Shown: positions 52,841 to 64,000 of the stretch, piece by piece
How the letters are laid out: each line of letters starts with the position of its first letter
Numbering within the stretch: the first letter of the stretch is position 1
Source: Pardosa pseudoannulata
Lineage: Eukaryota > Arthropoda > Arachnida > Araneae > Lycosidae
Direction: 5' to 3'
Length of the DNA: 64,000 nucleotides
Assembly (NCBI GenBank): GCA_032207245.1
Contig: CM063510.1
Coordinates: 158,097,758 to 158,161,757 of the forward strand
Program-made: the position numbers and the translations under genes
Notes under the pieces: model-generated
Seen by the model: the letters and a program-made list of their open reading frames with translations, nothing else
Told to the model about the DNA's origin: nothing
The model's database searches: none

Positions 52841-53490
52841 AGCTTGCAACTGCTGAGGTACTTTCAAAAAGTTGAGAAAAGTGAAAAATAATACAGAATA
52901 AGTGACTAAAAAGTGACTAAACATTGAAAAAAAAAAAAGCGATTTTTTTCTCCTCTTGATTACAGATGCTATTATTAAGATTTTTCTATTTATTTTAACT
53001 GGAAATCAAATGATTCATGCAAGACATGATTTTAGCGTCAAATACGAAAAAGGTTAAAACATTTTTTAACTCAACTCAACATTGCTCTTTATTCAAGAAA
53101 ATCTATAAATTAGATTTGAATACATACAATACGTTAATTTTATAATCACAATTTTCTGCATATATTAGTGATGTTTTGAAATATGCACATAGCTAGAATT
53201 ATATAACTTTAATGTATTAAATGTACATTTCAGGAACTTCTTTACGACTTTTTAAAATTACTAAATTGTGGAAACCATATGAATAATTATATTTTAATAA
53301 GAAAAATAAGATTAGAGCATCACAGTTTTGGTCTTTTATTAAAATATTTTGTTATTAATTCAGAATTTCTTTTTTCAACAACAGACTTTTGCTGTGATAC
53401 ACCATGAAAAAAGTGACTGTTTACTTAAAAAAGTGATCAATTGTAAAAAAAGTGACTAAAGGTGAGAAAAGTGACGGAATTGCAAGCCTG
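52841..53490. mobile_element. Non-autonomous hAT with perfect 8-bp target duplication
   Basis: CAATTATT at 52833-52840 and 53491-53498 flanks an element that begins AGCTTGCAACTG and ends CAATT-rich inverse CAGGCTTGCAATTCC. Multiple AAAGTGACT/AAGTGA motifs sit just inside both ends, in the same orientation. No coding frame. Confidence 0.75.
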
Positions 53491-53592
53491 CAATTATTTC
53501 CTTTTCCATTGAAAATTCTTAACTTGCAAGTATATCCCTATTTTCCATGCGGTTCTCATGAGAACTGAATGATTTATTAGAACCTTAATCCC

Positions 53593-53632
53593 CAGGTGGT
53601 TTAGAAAAAGAACCAGTTTTCTAAACCACCTG
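53593..53632. repeat. 16-bp perfect hairpin with 8-nt loop
   Basis: CAGGTGGTTTAGAAAA (53593-53608) and its exact inverse TTTTCTAAACCACCTG (53617-53632) are separated by AGAACCAG. It stands alone, 100 bp past the hAT element. Confidence 0.9.
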
Positions 53633-54144
53633 ACATTTTTAGAACGTAAAATGTTGACAGAAATAAAATGGAATTTTAAAAGTATTTTCTGGCCTCGAAT
53701 TATTTTTGAATGTCAAGATAAATTTAGTGAAAGACAATGACTCCAACTCATTTTTTCCGTACCTAGGGCCAGCAGATTAAATGGTTAGTTTGTTTCTCGG
53801 ATTTACATGTCCTAAGAAACTGGGCATTTCTTACTAATGCATAACCCATAAAATTATTTTTCACAGTTCACACTAAATGTTAATGCTTTTAAAATAAATG
53901 CGCTTAATTTTTTTTTTCTGCGCAAACGACTTCTTTTAACGATCTGGATTTAAAATAAATAAATAAATAAAGCCATGGTTATCAAGTCACAAATTGCAAG
54001 ATGTTTGTGATAATCACATCTTTCATTACTTCCTTGGCTTTCTCCTTGGTCATCTTTCTTGTCTTCACTGCATTCTAATTAATTTTTTGTATTTATTTGT
54101 GGCACGCATTTTTTTTTTCTTTTTTGAGCTTTCATCAGCTAATT

Positions 54145-54824
54145 CTTGTCTAAAAATACAGTATTCTCTTTGGTGACATACTACATAGTTATCGATATAT
54201 AATTATTTTTGCCTACTAATTTTACTTGATAAATACTTGTCTAAAAATATATTGTTCTTTTTGGCGACATATTAAATGTTGTTATCTATATGTAATTAAT
54301 GACACTTAATTATTTTTGCCTACTAATTTTACTTGATAAATACTTGTCTAAAAATATATTGTTCTTTTTGGCGACATATTAAATGTTGTTATCTATATGT
54401 AATTAATGACACTTAATTACTTTTTACCTACTAATTTTACTTGATAAATATTTGTCTAAAAATATATTGTTCTTTTTGGCGACATATTAAATGTTGTTAT
54501 CTATATGTAATTAATGACAATTATTTTTACCTGCTAATTTTACTTGATAAATACTTGTCTAAAATATACTGTTCTTTCTGGCGACATATTAAATTTTACT
54601 TGATAAATACTTGTCTAAAATATACTGTTCTTTCTGGCGACATATTAAATATTTTTATCCATATATAATTAATTACGCTTAATTATTTTTACCTGTTAAT
54701 TTTATTTGTTAAATACTTGTCTAAAATGCATTGTTCATTTTGGCGATATATTAAATGTTGTTATCGATATATAATTAATGACGCTTAATTATTTTTACCT
54801 GCTAGTTTTACATGATAAATAAAC
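54145..54824. repeat. Tandem repeat, about 107-bp unit, six to seven copies
   Basis: CTTGTCTAAAAATATATTGT and TTTTGGCGACATATTAAATG recur at steps of about 91, 107, 108, 103, 56 and 106 bp. One unit is cut to about half. The unit also contains TACTAATTTTACTTGATAAA. Confidence 0.9.
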
Positions 54825-56330
54825 CCAGATGCCTATACCTGGTGACTTTGGACGTATTGGTACAGATTTTGAAGTTATTTTGACCAAATCCGGAAAATAC
54901 GAGGTTCGTTTAATTTATTTATAACACTTTAATGTCGTTTTTTAAAGTTATGAAATTGCTGGTATAACGCTAAAACTAAATTGTTTTACAGGTAAGTATT
55001 ACTGATAGTTATTATCCAAGTTTTTAAATTAAACAAAATTTTTTTTTACTTCTTTATTAAGAGGAAAATAATATTTGCAAATCCTGCTGCGTAGCTTAAT
55101 ATATGTGCATGTTTATTCTATTTTATTTTGTAAATATTAATTATTCACTTAGTTTGTTATGTATTTTATACTTTTATTGCAACTTTATTATTTTTTAGAA
55201 TACGAATTTAACTGTTCAGAAATATTTTATGTTTAAGTCGAATTGTTCATTTCTAAAAATGTGAGGGAGATAAACCTCTTTTTTCTTTTTTACTAAACTT
55301 GTTCGTTTCTATTTATATTACTTAAGTGCGGTTGTTATTTTAAATATCTCATCTTTAGACAATTTGTGATTACTTTGTGTCAGTTATCGAACAACATTAT
55401 TTATCTAAATTTGGCAATAGTATTATTTTCTGTAAATCTGGCAACCTCGCTGTTGCAATGTTTTTGTGATTATTCTTAGGTAACTGTGTGTGCTCAATGT
55501 CCATTATTAAATGTTTAATAAATAGGATCGGTGGTAATAGTTAACCGTTTACCTCGTATAACCACTCCATCTACACTGGTGCTTTGGCGGACTTTGAAAA
55601 ACTCTCGGAAAATACTCCTGATTTTATTCGGTTTTTAATCTGATTGGATTTATGGACTCCTCTGACTGCTTTCCCATAACGAGTGAGTGATTCCATACTA
55701 TTTACTTTGGCCAACTCAGAAATTCCAACAGCAAATTTAACAAGTATTTAGTTTTACTTTTTCGCTAGTCTCTGTTCTGACTTCTCTAGATACTGGTTTA
55801 AATTAACACCTTAAAAAATTTGTCCGAGTCTAACACGGCGAAATTTAAAATAAACATAACATCAAATCGTTTACACCTTCTTTGTATAACAATTTTTTTA
55901 TAACTTTTAGCCCCTTTCCTGCTACCTAGTCACCTCCCACACCTGACAAAAAAAACCTTACACTAAACCTACGTATTTCTTTTCCATCAAACAAAACTAT
56001 CACTTTTTACCATTTCCTTTTTAAAAAATACTTGTGCATTAAGGGGTTAAACTATATTTAAAACATGTCTATACGATAATTTTAATCATAAGGTTTTATC
56101 TATTGACCAGAAACAAAAAAAAAATTAGAAGTATAAAACGATTTCCAAATGAACCCACATTCAGCTGGCAAAAAAAGTTGGATTTACCTGTAACAATGTT
56201 TAAAGGCGTTGTTACTAAACGAAAAATTAAACGGCAAAAACAAAAATTGAAAAATTAAAATAGTAATAAAAAAGGAAAAATAGAAAATATAAAGATCGTA
56301 TAAGTAAATTTATATTATAGTTTAAACAAA
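54825..56330. other. No gene seen; possible LTR 3' borders
   Basis: Two places (54838-54860, CCTGGTGACTTTGGACG; 55573-55595, ACTGGTGCTTTGGCGGAC) look like LTR-end plus primer-binding-site sequence, the second after an AATAAATAGG polyA-like signal. No gag or pol frame follows either, so the reading is weak. Confidence 0.25.
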
Positions 56331-56358
56331 TGGAGTCAGAGACATCTATCTATCTATC

Positions 56359-56359
<1 letters not shown>

Positions 56360-56397
<38 letters not shown>

Positions 56398-56438
56398 ATA
56401 TGTATGTGTATATATATATATATATGTATATATATGTA

Positions 56439-56500
<62 letters not shown>
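56360..56500. repeat. (TA)n / (TG)n microsatellite block
   Basis: Alternating TA, GTATAT and TG tracts over about 140 bp. Confidence 0.95.
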
Positions 56501-56501
<1 letters not shown>

Positions 56502-56517
56502 ATTTTATTATTAAAAC

Positions 56518-56680
56518 GTCGGCAAGTGGCTCCGCGTTTTTTCCTGATCTTAATACTTAATTCGCTGAGTAAGTGGGAAAATTCTTTCTGTCTTTGCTCT
56601 TGGGTGCATTTCTGTTCGAGCAGAGTGATTTTTGTCTAAGTGTCGATGCAAATGGAAGATTTATAAATAGTAGAAATTAC
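56518..56680 (+). mobile_element. Partial LTR, type A (diverged copy)
   Basis: Contains CGTCGGCAAGTGGCTCCGCG, TTCGCT..GTAAGTGGGAAAATTCTT and TGCTCTTGGGTGCATTTCTG, then GAGCAGAGTGA, collinear with the minus strand of 50510-50748. The 3' part with the polyA signal is not recognisable. Confidence 0.5.
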
Positions 56681-57593
56681 TTTAAAATTTTGTAGATTGT
56701 TTATCATATTGCCCTCTACCTACTATCAAAAGGAAAATTCATTTGAATGCTTTTTTTTTTTTTTTCCGATTTCCTATTTAAGAAGTTTCAAATCTCTTGG
56801 GGAAACTTCTGCGGGTTTCACTGTATTTCCAATCTTTACGAATTTGTTTCTGAGATTGCTACAAGTGTTTCACAACCGTACTCAATTGCTGGTCTTACAT
56901 AGGTCTTGTAGGTGGTTATAGGTTGTGATATCTGGAGAAGAATTTCGGATTGTGCTGTCCAAGGTTTTTAGAAGTTTAGCCCGGTTACCCTTATGGTCAA
57001 CAGCTTTTTTAATTTAAGGGAAAAAGGCATGTTTTATTTCAATTTTTAATATTTTTATAATGGTATATATATTTTTATAATGGTAACGATGAATACGGAA
57101 AAAATGACATTTGATCTCTGAGGTTGAATTCAGAGCAAAACGAATGCAATGATCTGGAATCAAATGGAATGATTAGGAATGATAAATCGTGCTCCATTAT
57201 ATTTGATTTTCCTAGATTAACTTTTCTCTAACTGTTGTTTCATTTTAAAATGTAAAAATTTGGGAAGTTATTCAAAGAGATAGTATCACATTGTTGACCG
57301 GCAATTTTACTGAAAATTTATCTCATGTCACCCATTATTATTTCAAAGTTACCACAATTTGATTCATAATCACTCGAACAATTAAATAAAGCATCCGCGT
57401 ATAATTCATTGAAAGATTCTTCATTACGTTCCGTCATCGTTTTTTTAAATTTTTTTAATTATTAAATATTTTTTACAACAAAAGATTTGGCAGGTCTTAT
57501 AAGCGAGAGACACAGCTTGTGTTATACTGACCAAAAATTACTGTATGGTCGCCAATAGAGAAAACAACAGCGATGCGAAAAATAAAAACGCAT

Positions 57594-57667
57594 CACGAGT
57601 TTACTCGTGGCCGGTCAGCAACGTTCGGCTATAAAAACACGAGTTAATTCGTGACCAGTCAACAATG
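57594..57667. repeat. Pair of 30-bp direct repeats containing inverted repeats
   Basis: CACGAGTTTACTCGTGGCCG and CACGAGTTAATTCGTGACCA, each followed by GTCA(G/A)CAA, lie 44 bp apart. Each holds a CACGAGT-nn-ACTCGTG type palindrome. They may be the subterminal part of a DNA transposon whose ends I could not find. Confidence 0.5.
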
Positions 57668-59760
57668 TGGTATTATGCGTTTCCATACTGATTCACTTCT
57701 ACAAAAAAATGTATTGATAAATGTTGATTTGGGATGTAAAGTACATAGTCCTCGAACGTAAACGATTTGGCCTTCATTCCCCTTCCTACGGACAAACAGT
57801 ATCGGTTTAACAAAAAAAAAATTTTTTTTTTAATAGAAACCTCGACCTTGAGCCAATACTCTCTCATTACAGAAAGCCTGAGCCTAAGCATCCTAATGGG
57901 GCTACTCGTTTTGGATTCAAAATTACAGACGTGAGATCCGAATGTGGTCAAATTAGGTTGCATCTGAATACTCTATGAAATTACGGTCTTTAGACAGCAA
58001 GGTGGGTTCGGTCGGCCAGCTAGCCTATTCCGAAGGTGGCACTTACAGAGAAGTCCGACCCACAACAAAAGGTCTTTCTCCTCTCCTTGCGCAAACGCTG
58101 AGCTCTCCTGAAAAGCGATGTCCTGAGGCTGGTCTTTAACCCACTAACGCCCGGATCACTTCTGCTGAATATCTATTGGTGAATAGCTTAAAACTAACTT
58201 ATTATGGGAGTAAAACGGAAATAAAATTCAAATAACTTTCAAAATTATAGGCCGTTTCGTGCATGGGACGGGCTGTCGTTTTAAATATCACAAATGCCAT
58301 TTATTAAAGGAAAAAAATTGTGATAACTGGTTTAAGGTTGAATCTTGATTTATGGTTTTTCAAGGGAACAGAAATGGAACCCGGTGCATGTGGGAAATGA
58401 ATGTAAAAATTCAGTAAATCGTGCAACTATGAAAAAGTTAATCTTAAAACAGTAATTGGAAGTACGTAACATTTTGTGAAATATAACTTATATTTAGAAT
58501 TACACTTAAGATTTTTTTAAAAAAATTTGGGATTGATACCTGTTTTGTGTAAATGAATCCCTTTCGGCAAAGAAAATTTGTCCTATCGCTTATACATCTA
58601 CGAGTAAGCTATCACTAACTCCATATATAAATGATTTTAATTTTAGTTTTATTGTTACCGGTATTGATATGAACAACTCAATACAGGTACTTGAGCAGAG
58701 CAAGGTTCTGGTAGTGATTATAAAAAATGACAAACTATTTAAAAAAAAGATTTATTTTAAATCTTAAAATAAAACCATATTCTCCGATGTCCGCTTACGT
58801 GCCGGAAAAAATGCACAAGCACAAAAAATAATCTAACAATCCTCTTATATATCCAGCAGCAGACATCACATACAATTTAACATATTCATGCAACTTCCTC
58901 TCTTACTCAGCCAATCACAAAATTACACAGTTCGTAGCTGCCGAGTGAGAGTTGAAGTCGCAATCAAACATACAGCGAGAGTCAGCATAAAAAATGGCGA
59001 TTAAGATGCTTCGGTTAACTTAAAACAAAAACAAATTGCCAGGATTCACAGGAAGTTGAGAAGTGCCGATTCGGCTGCAACTTCTAACATTTATGCACTT
59101 AAAAAAACACTATACTGACTGTAGCTCATAGCAGTCTTCGTCTTTTTAGTTATAATTATTCTTTTGATAAAGTTTTGTGCATTAAGAAAATATAAAAAAC
59201 ACGGTACTGGCTGTAATTTTTCTCAGTTTTCCTCCTCTTTTTTCTCCTTTTATCTTTGGTCTGGGAATAGTACCTCCAATGCTGTAACTTCAATAGTTCA
59301 GTGTTCATTAAAGACGAGGTGTAAAGGGCATTCGGTATTTGGTATTTTATAGTATTTGATTTACTACTTTCTTTAGTATGGTCCTGCATTAAGAAATAGT
59401 GCGGTTTGGCACAATATAAACGAGAATGTTTACTTTTACACAAGTCGGAAATGTGCGTAATAGAGAAGCCTGAAGAACTGGTTCTGTTTCAATACATATT
59501 TTTTATTTTCATTTAAATCCGAGGTTCTCTAACTTTTCCAATTCCACTGTAGAATGAATATTAGCCGTTCGGAATCAGCTTTTAACAGTAAATCCCGGTC
59601 GCATTAGCCCTCGAGTAGCCAAAAATGGACCTTAGCACTCCAAACTGAACCCAACCCTACCTTTTCTGGACCACTGTCCCCTTTGGAAGAAAAAGTATTC
59701 GAATATTCAGTCTTCTATAATAGGTAATTGTACCAAATATTAAAGTATTGTTGCATATGA
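57668..59760. other. Intergenic stretch, no gene identified
   Basis: Open frames here have no recognisable content. 58,780-59,050 is less AT-rich and contains a minus-strand TATATAAGAGG, which might be a promoter or LTR piece; nothing else supports it. Confidence 0.35.
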
Positions 59761-59849
59761 ACTATATCTAATTTATCTGTCTATTAATAAGAATCACAAA
59801 GTGCTAACTATATCTAATTTATCTGCCTATTAATAAGAATCACAAATGC
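59761..59849. repeat. Tandem pair of 46-bp units
   Basis: ACTATATCTAATTTATCTGT and CTATTAATAAGAATCACAAA repeat once, at 59761 and 59807, with two or three differences. Confidence 0.9.
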
Positions 59850-59869
59850 AATAAAAATAATATTTAATA

Positions 59870-60090
59870 GAAACTCAAAAGCATAAAATCAATAAAAAAG
59901 AGAAAAAATTAAGTGGAGTTTTAACAATATGTTAATGTCAGATTCCAATTTCGTTGATGTCATTTGTAAATCTCCCCATTCAGTAATGTTGCTTTTACTT
60001 TAAACAATCAACTAATTACGACGAGCCTAATACGATAAAGGATAAGATGAAGAACTCTGCTTAGCCTATTTTGGTTGGCTACTGGTGTGG
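59870..60090. repeat. Diverged direct repeat, copy 1
   Basis: Matches 60470-60700: GTTAATGTCAGATTCCAA / GTTAATGTCAAGTTCCAA, CATTCAGTAATGTTGCTTTT / GTTCAGTGATGTTCCTTTT, and (ACT)AATTAC...GAGCC in order. Confidence 0.65.
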
Positions 60091-60242
60091 GTTACGTCAG
60101 TCCTAAATACAAAATTCCAACATTTTACAACTATTACAACAACTATTTGTGCGAGATACTACATACTCACAGATGTACATGGAAACTTTATATCAGATAG
60201 TAACGTGGCCAGAATTTCTTTTGTTTTATCCGGGAGGGTTCG

Positions 60243-60425
60243 GGCCGAACGATGGCCGATGGATTAGAATGCTGGCCTTCGGTACTGGGGTTCGTGGGTT
60301 CAAATCCCACTGTGGTATGGATGGTCGTAGCCTTCGGAATCGTCTTTAAGCTGTAGGTCCTAGTCTCATTAGCCCTCCTCGTGTTTCAAAAAAGTAGACC
60401 GTAGCATTCCCAACCAAACCAAACA
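60243..60425 (+). mobile_element. tRNA-derived SINE, family 2, intact with 11-bp target duplication
   Basis: GGGAGGGTTCG at 60232-60242 and 60426-60436 are exact direct repeats. The 183-bp element starts GGCCGAACGATGGCCGATGG, has GGGTTCAAATCCC (perfect B box), the shared block GATGGTCGTAGCCTTCGG and ends in AACCAAACCAAACA. It is the reference copy for the split SINE at 18617-18985. Confidence 0.85.
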
Positions 60426-60469
60426 GGGAGGGTTCGAAGTTTTAATCCAAAATAGTCATCAAATGATGT

Positions 60470-60700
60470 AAGAAACTTTATTCAAAGCTTAAATATATCT
60501 ATAAAATTAATAATAAATAAAAAAAATAATCAAATATTTGAGGTTTTGCAATGTGTTAATGTCAAGTTCCAAATTAGTTCAAATTTCCGCGTTCAGTGAT
60601 GTTCCTTTTCTCAGATAGTTAATTAACTACTGCACTGAGCCCACTTTCATTCAAATACTATGGAAGGAAATGCAATTGACTAACGGCGGTAAATTATTGA
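60470..60700. repeat. Diverged direct repeat, copy 2
   Basis: Second copy of 59870-60090, same orientation, about 600 bp away. The SINE at 60243 lies between the two. Confidence 0.65.
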
Positions 60701-61809
60701 TTATTTTTATCATGCATATTTTTTTAGATATTAGCCTTTCCCCTTAGGATTGCCACAAAGCTCCCCATTCGCATTAGAACCCGCTACTACCCTCATAGAG
60801 GACTGTTGGAAATGTGTCCAACCACTTCTTTTTTTCTTTGTAACCGCAAACTTTGGACGCGAAGCACCAACGTTCTGCTGTTGTAATTCCGATTTATTTG
60901 AAAGAGTTTAGCTCTGTGAACGATACATGTATGAAAAGATTGTCTTGTTTTACAAAAATTTTCTTGGCCGTGGTAAAAGCACCACGGCAGCTAAATTTGG
61001 AAAACTATTTATTACTACTAATGTAAATAATGTATATAATTTTAAAATTATTCTAATAAAGCTCTCCCATATAAAAGATTACTTGGCTTAGAAATAATTT
61101 TTCTACTTGATGCCGAAATAGTTCTCCCATATTTCTTGGAATATTACTGGATTTACTTGGAATAATAATTAATATTTTTCTTCAGACTTCGACCTGATCA
61201 CGCTAAAGACTTATTTTATTTATTTATTTATTTTTTAATATTTGAAATATTGCGTATGCACTGTCATAATGCTTCGTCAAGGAGGAATCGGCAGTAAGGG
61301 ATATTGCACACATATTGAAGAGATAAGCTGACCAGGTTTTTCAGTTACTAAAGAGTAAGAGCAAATTTAAAAAAAGTTAGACGCAGAAAAAAATCGCTTC
61401 TAAGATAATTCGACATCAAAGACTGCTGTCGGATGCCGCTATCGACAATATCATACAAGATGCTAATTGTGAGTCATAACTTATAAAATACTAATCACAT
61501 ATGTGATGAGAGATGTGGGAGGGGAATAAATAAAGCTGGCGAAAATCTAGTGAGTCACGCCGCATTCTTGGTGATCGTTAATAACTTCTAGTGCACTTTT
61601 CCCAAGAAATGATTCATTTTTTTTGCATATATTTATATTGGAGATATGCGAAAAATTGGCGGACTTTTTATAATAAACATGTTGATCTCAGAGATTAACG
61701 GACTGAACTAATTTACTACTGTCCAAATAAAATCAAATTGTGAGTGGGCCCTCAAAAATAAAAACGTCAATTTTTATATTAGTGCAGGTTTTTCTCGAGA
61801 AGTACGGTG
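60701..61809. other. Intergenic stretch, no gene seen
   Basis: AT-rich, no recognisable domain on either strand. Confidence 0.4.
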
Positions 61810-61868
61810 TACAAAATATATAAAAGGCTAGTAAATTGGAACTAATAATAAATGAAGATAAAACTAAA

Positions 61869-61997
61869 TTTTTTTAAACTGCCTGTAATACATCTAACTC
61901 ACTAACATTGGTTTTGAAAAGATATATCTTTGAAAAAGTATTACGATTCAAATACCTAGGTACTGTTTCTAATAACAATTAATTGGACGGTTGAAAT
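61869..61997. repeat. LINE-internal duplication, copy 1
   Basis: TTTTTAAACTGCCTGTAATA through CAATTAATTGGACGGTTGAA, repeated at 62162-62293 with about ten differences. Confidence 0.85.
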
Positions 61998-62161
61998 AAA
62001 CAATAGTATCTATATGTCATATAGATGTTATCATGGTCTAAACAATATATTTAAATCTCGATACATTAGCCCTAGCATCAAAATTAATATATAAATAACT
62101 CTACTGTGACTTGGGATACTTTATGGCTGAGAATGCTAGACAGTGACTCAAAATAAACTAA

Positions 62162-62293
62162 TTTTTTTTTTAAACTGCCTGTAATGCATCTAACCCCCTA
62201 ACATTATTTTTGAAAAGATATACCTTTATAAAGTATTACAATTCAAATATCTCTGTACTCTTTCTAATAACAATTAATTTGACGGTTGAAATA
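62162..62293. repeat. LINE-internal duplication, copy 2
   Basis: TTTTTTAAACTGCCTGTAAT through AATTAATTTGACGGTTGAAA, collinear with 61869-61997. It sits where the LINE protein should continue from LYGSETWT to FERKI, so it breaks the frame. Confidence 0.85.
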
Positions 62294-63252
62294 CGAAAAC
62301 AAATGGACTACGGAAAACAAAATATTGGCCTTTGAGCGTAAGAAAAAATATTTGGTGCAGTTTGTAAAAGCGGTATTTGGAGATCAATGTGTAACTTTAA
62401 AATATACCTTGAATATAGACAACCAGACATAATTTAGATCAGAAAAAAGCCATAAATTTCGGTGGCTAGGACATCTATTTAAAAATGAGAATACCAACCC
62501 AGTACAAAAGCACACATTTACCAAACCCATAGGAATTAGAAGGGTAGACCACCAATTACGTGGCTTGACTCAGTTGAAAGAGACTTAAAAATCTTACGTA
62601 AGGGAGATTAGAGGAGCATTGCCTGGGATAGGACTAGATCACGGAGACAAGACTGGGACGGCCTTAGCTAATAATGAACTATGATAGCCTTGAAAGAATG
62701 CACTAACAAAATTCTGGAATATATTTTGCTTATCCCCTGTCGCAAATATGCTCAAAATTTTATAAATGCCCTACTACGGCAATTTTGCATTTCTCGGATT
62801 CCTCTGTTCCTGCGCTTTGTTTTATGAAAAAGTATTTTAAAACCAAGTACGCTTCCCCTTCTGTTAGATCGAACACTGGATCTAGATTAAGCCCATTTGT
62901 ATAAAATTAGGATGTTAATCGTAAACTTATCTTTCAAAGATTTAAAATCTTCAAAACCAATTTCACATTTTATTCTTTTCGCATGCACAGATAGTAAAAT
63001 TCTCGCTTTATAATTAATACTTTTTGAAATTTATTATTTATAATTATTTATTTATTATTTATAGTTTTAAAAATTTATGTTAATACTTTTCTTATGTACA
63101 CTTATATTCATTGTACCGAAAATATTCTTTGTGGTTCGCATGCGTGCGTTGAGCAACAAGTTTAGCATCCTTGGTTACTACCAAGTCTGACCATCTCTTA
63201 ATACTCAGCGGGCTGATTTCACTTTCATTACAACGGGCCTGGCCACATTTTG

Positions 63253-63253
<1 letters not shown>

Positions 63254-63349
<96 letters not shown>

Positions 63350-63566
63350 ATATATATATATGTATGTATGTATATATATTTATGTATGTATATATATTTA
63401 TGTATGTATGTATGTATATGTATATATATGTATATATGTATATGTATGTATGTATATATGTATATGCGCATATATATAGATATATATATTATGTACATAT
63501 ACTTATATATATGTATATATATATGTATATGTGCATGTGCATATATATATATATATATATATATGG
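63254..63566. repeat. Long (TA)n with TG, TATG and TATT interruptions
   Basis: About 310 bp of TA-based simple sequence. Six overlapping Tyr/Ile/Cys/Val reading frames across it are artefacts. Confidence 0.95.
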
Positions 63567-63765
63567 AGAAAATTGAAACCATATATTATTATTCATTAAT
63601 TCCCAATAGATCAGTGAAACATTTTTTAATAAAAAGGTGATAAGTCACTCGAATGATATATTTATTAAAATAAATGCAATACTTATTTCAATTATAAATA
63701 AAGTAAAATAACTACTTCATAATTTCATTAATAAAAATGAAATATAACAAAATTACATTCTGGAA

Positions 63766-63985
63766 AAGCCACCCAAATTGCATAGTGGTTAGCGTATTGT
63801 CCTCCCAACCGATGGTTTCGGTTTCAATTCCCGTGTACAGCTTGGATGTATTTGTGTGTTGTTCTCTAGCAGGGAGCGATGTTGTCTTACCTCTGAGGTG
63901 CTTGCTCCCATTATAAAAAGGGCAAGAAATCAGCTGATCGAATGGTAAAATGCTAATAAAGGCAACTACCCCGTAATTGTAAAAC
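63766..63985 (+). mobile_element. tRNA-derived SINE, family 3
   Basis: Head TTGCATAGTGGTTAGCGTAT (A box TAGTGGTTAGCG) and CGGTTTCAATTCCCG (B box), then a body with TGTTGTTCTCTAGCAGGGAG and GTGCTTGCTCCCATTATAAA, ending AATGCTAATAAAGGCAAC. The 3' end lies at the window edge. Confidence 0.75.
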
Positions 63986-64000
63986 AAAACAAAAAAAATA

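Larger units (their letters stand above)
61810..62700 (+). pseudogene. LINE reverse transcriptase C-terminal pseudogene
   Basis: Plus strand reads, with stops, KLELIINEDKTKFF, FEKVLRFKYLGTVSNNN, YRCYHGLNNIFKSRYISPS, LYG...WTVTQ, then FERKKIFGAVCKSGIWRS, YLEYRQPDI, KFRWLGHLFKNEN, GIRRVDHQLR and DLK...W-type end. This is the order of the thumb and C-terminal part of endonuclease-reverse transcriptases of non-LTR elements. A duplicated 130-bp segment interrupts it. Confidence 0.75.

Noticed and set aside
58138..58165. TTAA followed by CCCACTAACGCCCGG, like a piggyBac left end
   Set aside because: No matching inverted end with TTAA and no transposase remnant were found nearby.
63171..63640. Overlapping reading frames of 90-128 codons on both strands
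   Set aside because: They are translations of TA/TG simple repeats (strings of Tyr, Ile, Cys, Val) and have no gene-like content.

Overview
The window is an AT-rich nuclear segment of an animal genome. GT-AG introns of 0.1 to 2 kb, many tRNA-derived SINEs, hAT, pogo/Tigger and Tc1 remnants, a BEL/Pao fragment and long TA microsatellites point to an arthropod. An arachnid, perhaps a spider, is my guess from the repeat style; no species-specific marker proves it.

Only two genes are well supported, both on the minus strand. The first (2761-11886) is COQ2, 4-hydroxybenzoate polyprenyltransferase of coenzyme Q synthesis. I could assemble it from seven coding exons with consistent GT-AG junctions and phases into a 437-residue protein. 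Its N-terminal leader carries a 44-residue tandem duplication that is also visible in the DNA. Its introns hold a pogo/Tigger element, two hAT elements, a hAT transposase scrap and SINEs.

The second (24058-34092) is one uninterrupted 10,035-bp reading frame for a 3344-residue protein that I do not recognise. It is lysine/serine/asparagine rich and built from five separate internal duplications: two 39-residue units at the N-terminus, two blocks of about 370 residues, ten units averaging exactly 68 residues (the last four forming two near-identical dimers), about four units near 134 residues, and five units near 34 residues carrying SP/TP sites. A SUMO-interaction-type motif and a very basic C-terminus suggest a nuclear, largely disordered scaffold. 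This is the most interesting object in the window.

The rest is repeats. From 13.6 to 24 kb there are LINE, LTR-like, SINE and hAT fragments, plus an unidentified 263-bp insert bounded by a perfect 12-bp direct repeat and a nearby 44-bp perfect palindrome. From 34.9 to 36.4 kb a pogo-like element has been filled by a minisatellite of about 53 bp. From 37.3 to 45.2 kb there is a BEL/Pao fragment, then a pogo element split by a 3.6-kb insertion, a Tc1 transposase pseudogene and a ZBED5/SCAND3-like hAT transposase pseudogene. From 45.2 to 48.4 kb I see no gene. From 48.7 to 63.99 kb there are a composite repeat, LTRs, a Tigger, a hAT with a perfect 8-bp target duplication, tandem repeats, a LINE reverse-transcriptase pseudogene with an internal duplication, and SINEs.

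Apart from sharing a strand, the two genes show no functional link. No rRNA, true tRNA or CRISPR array was found.
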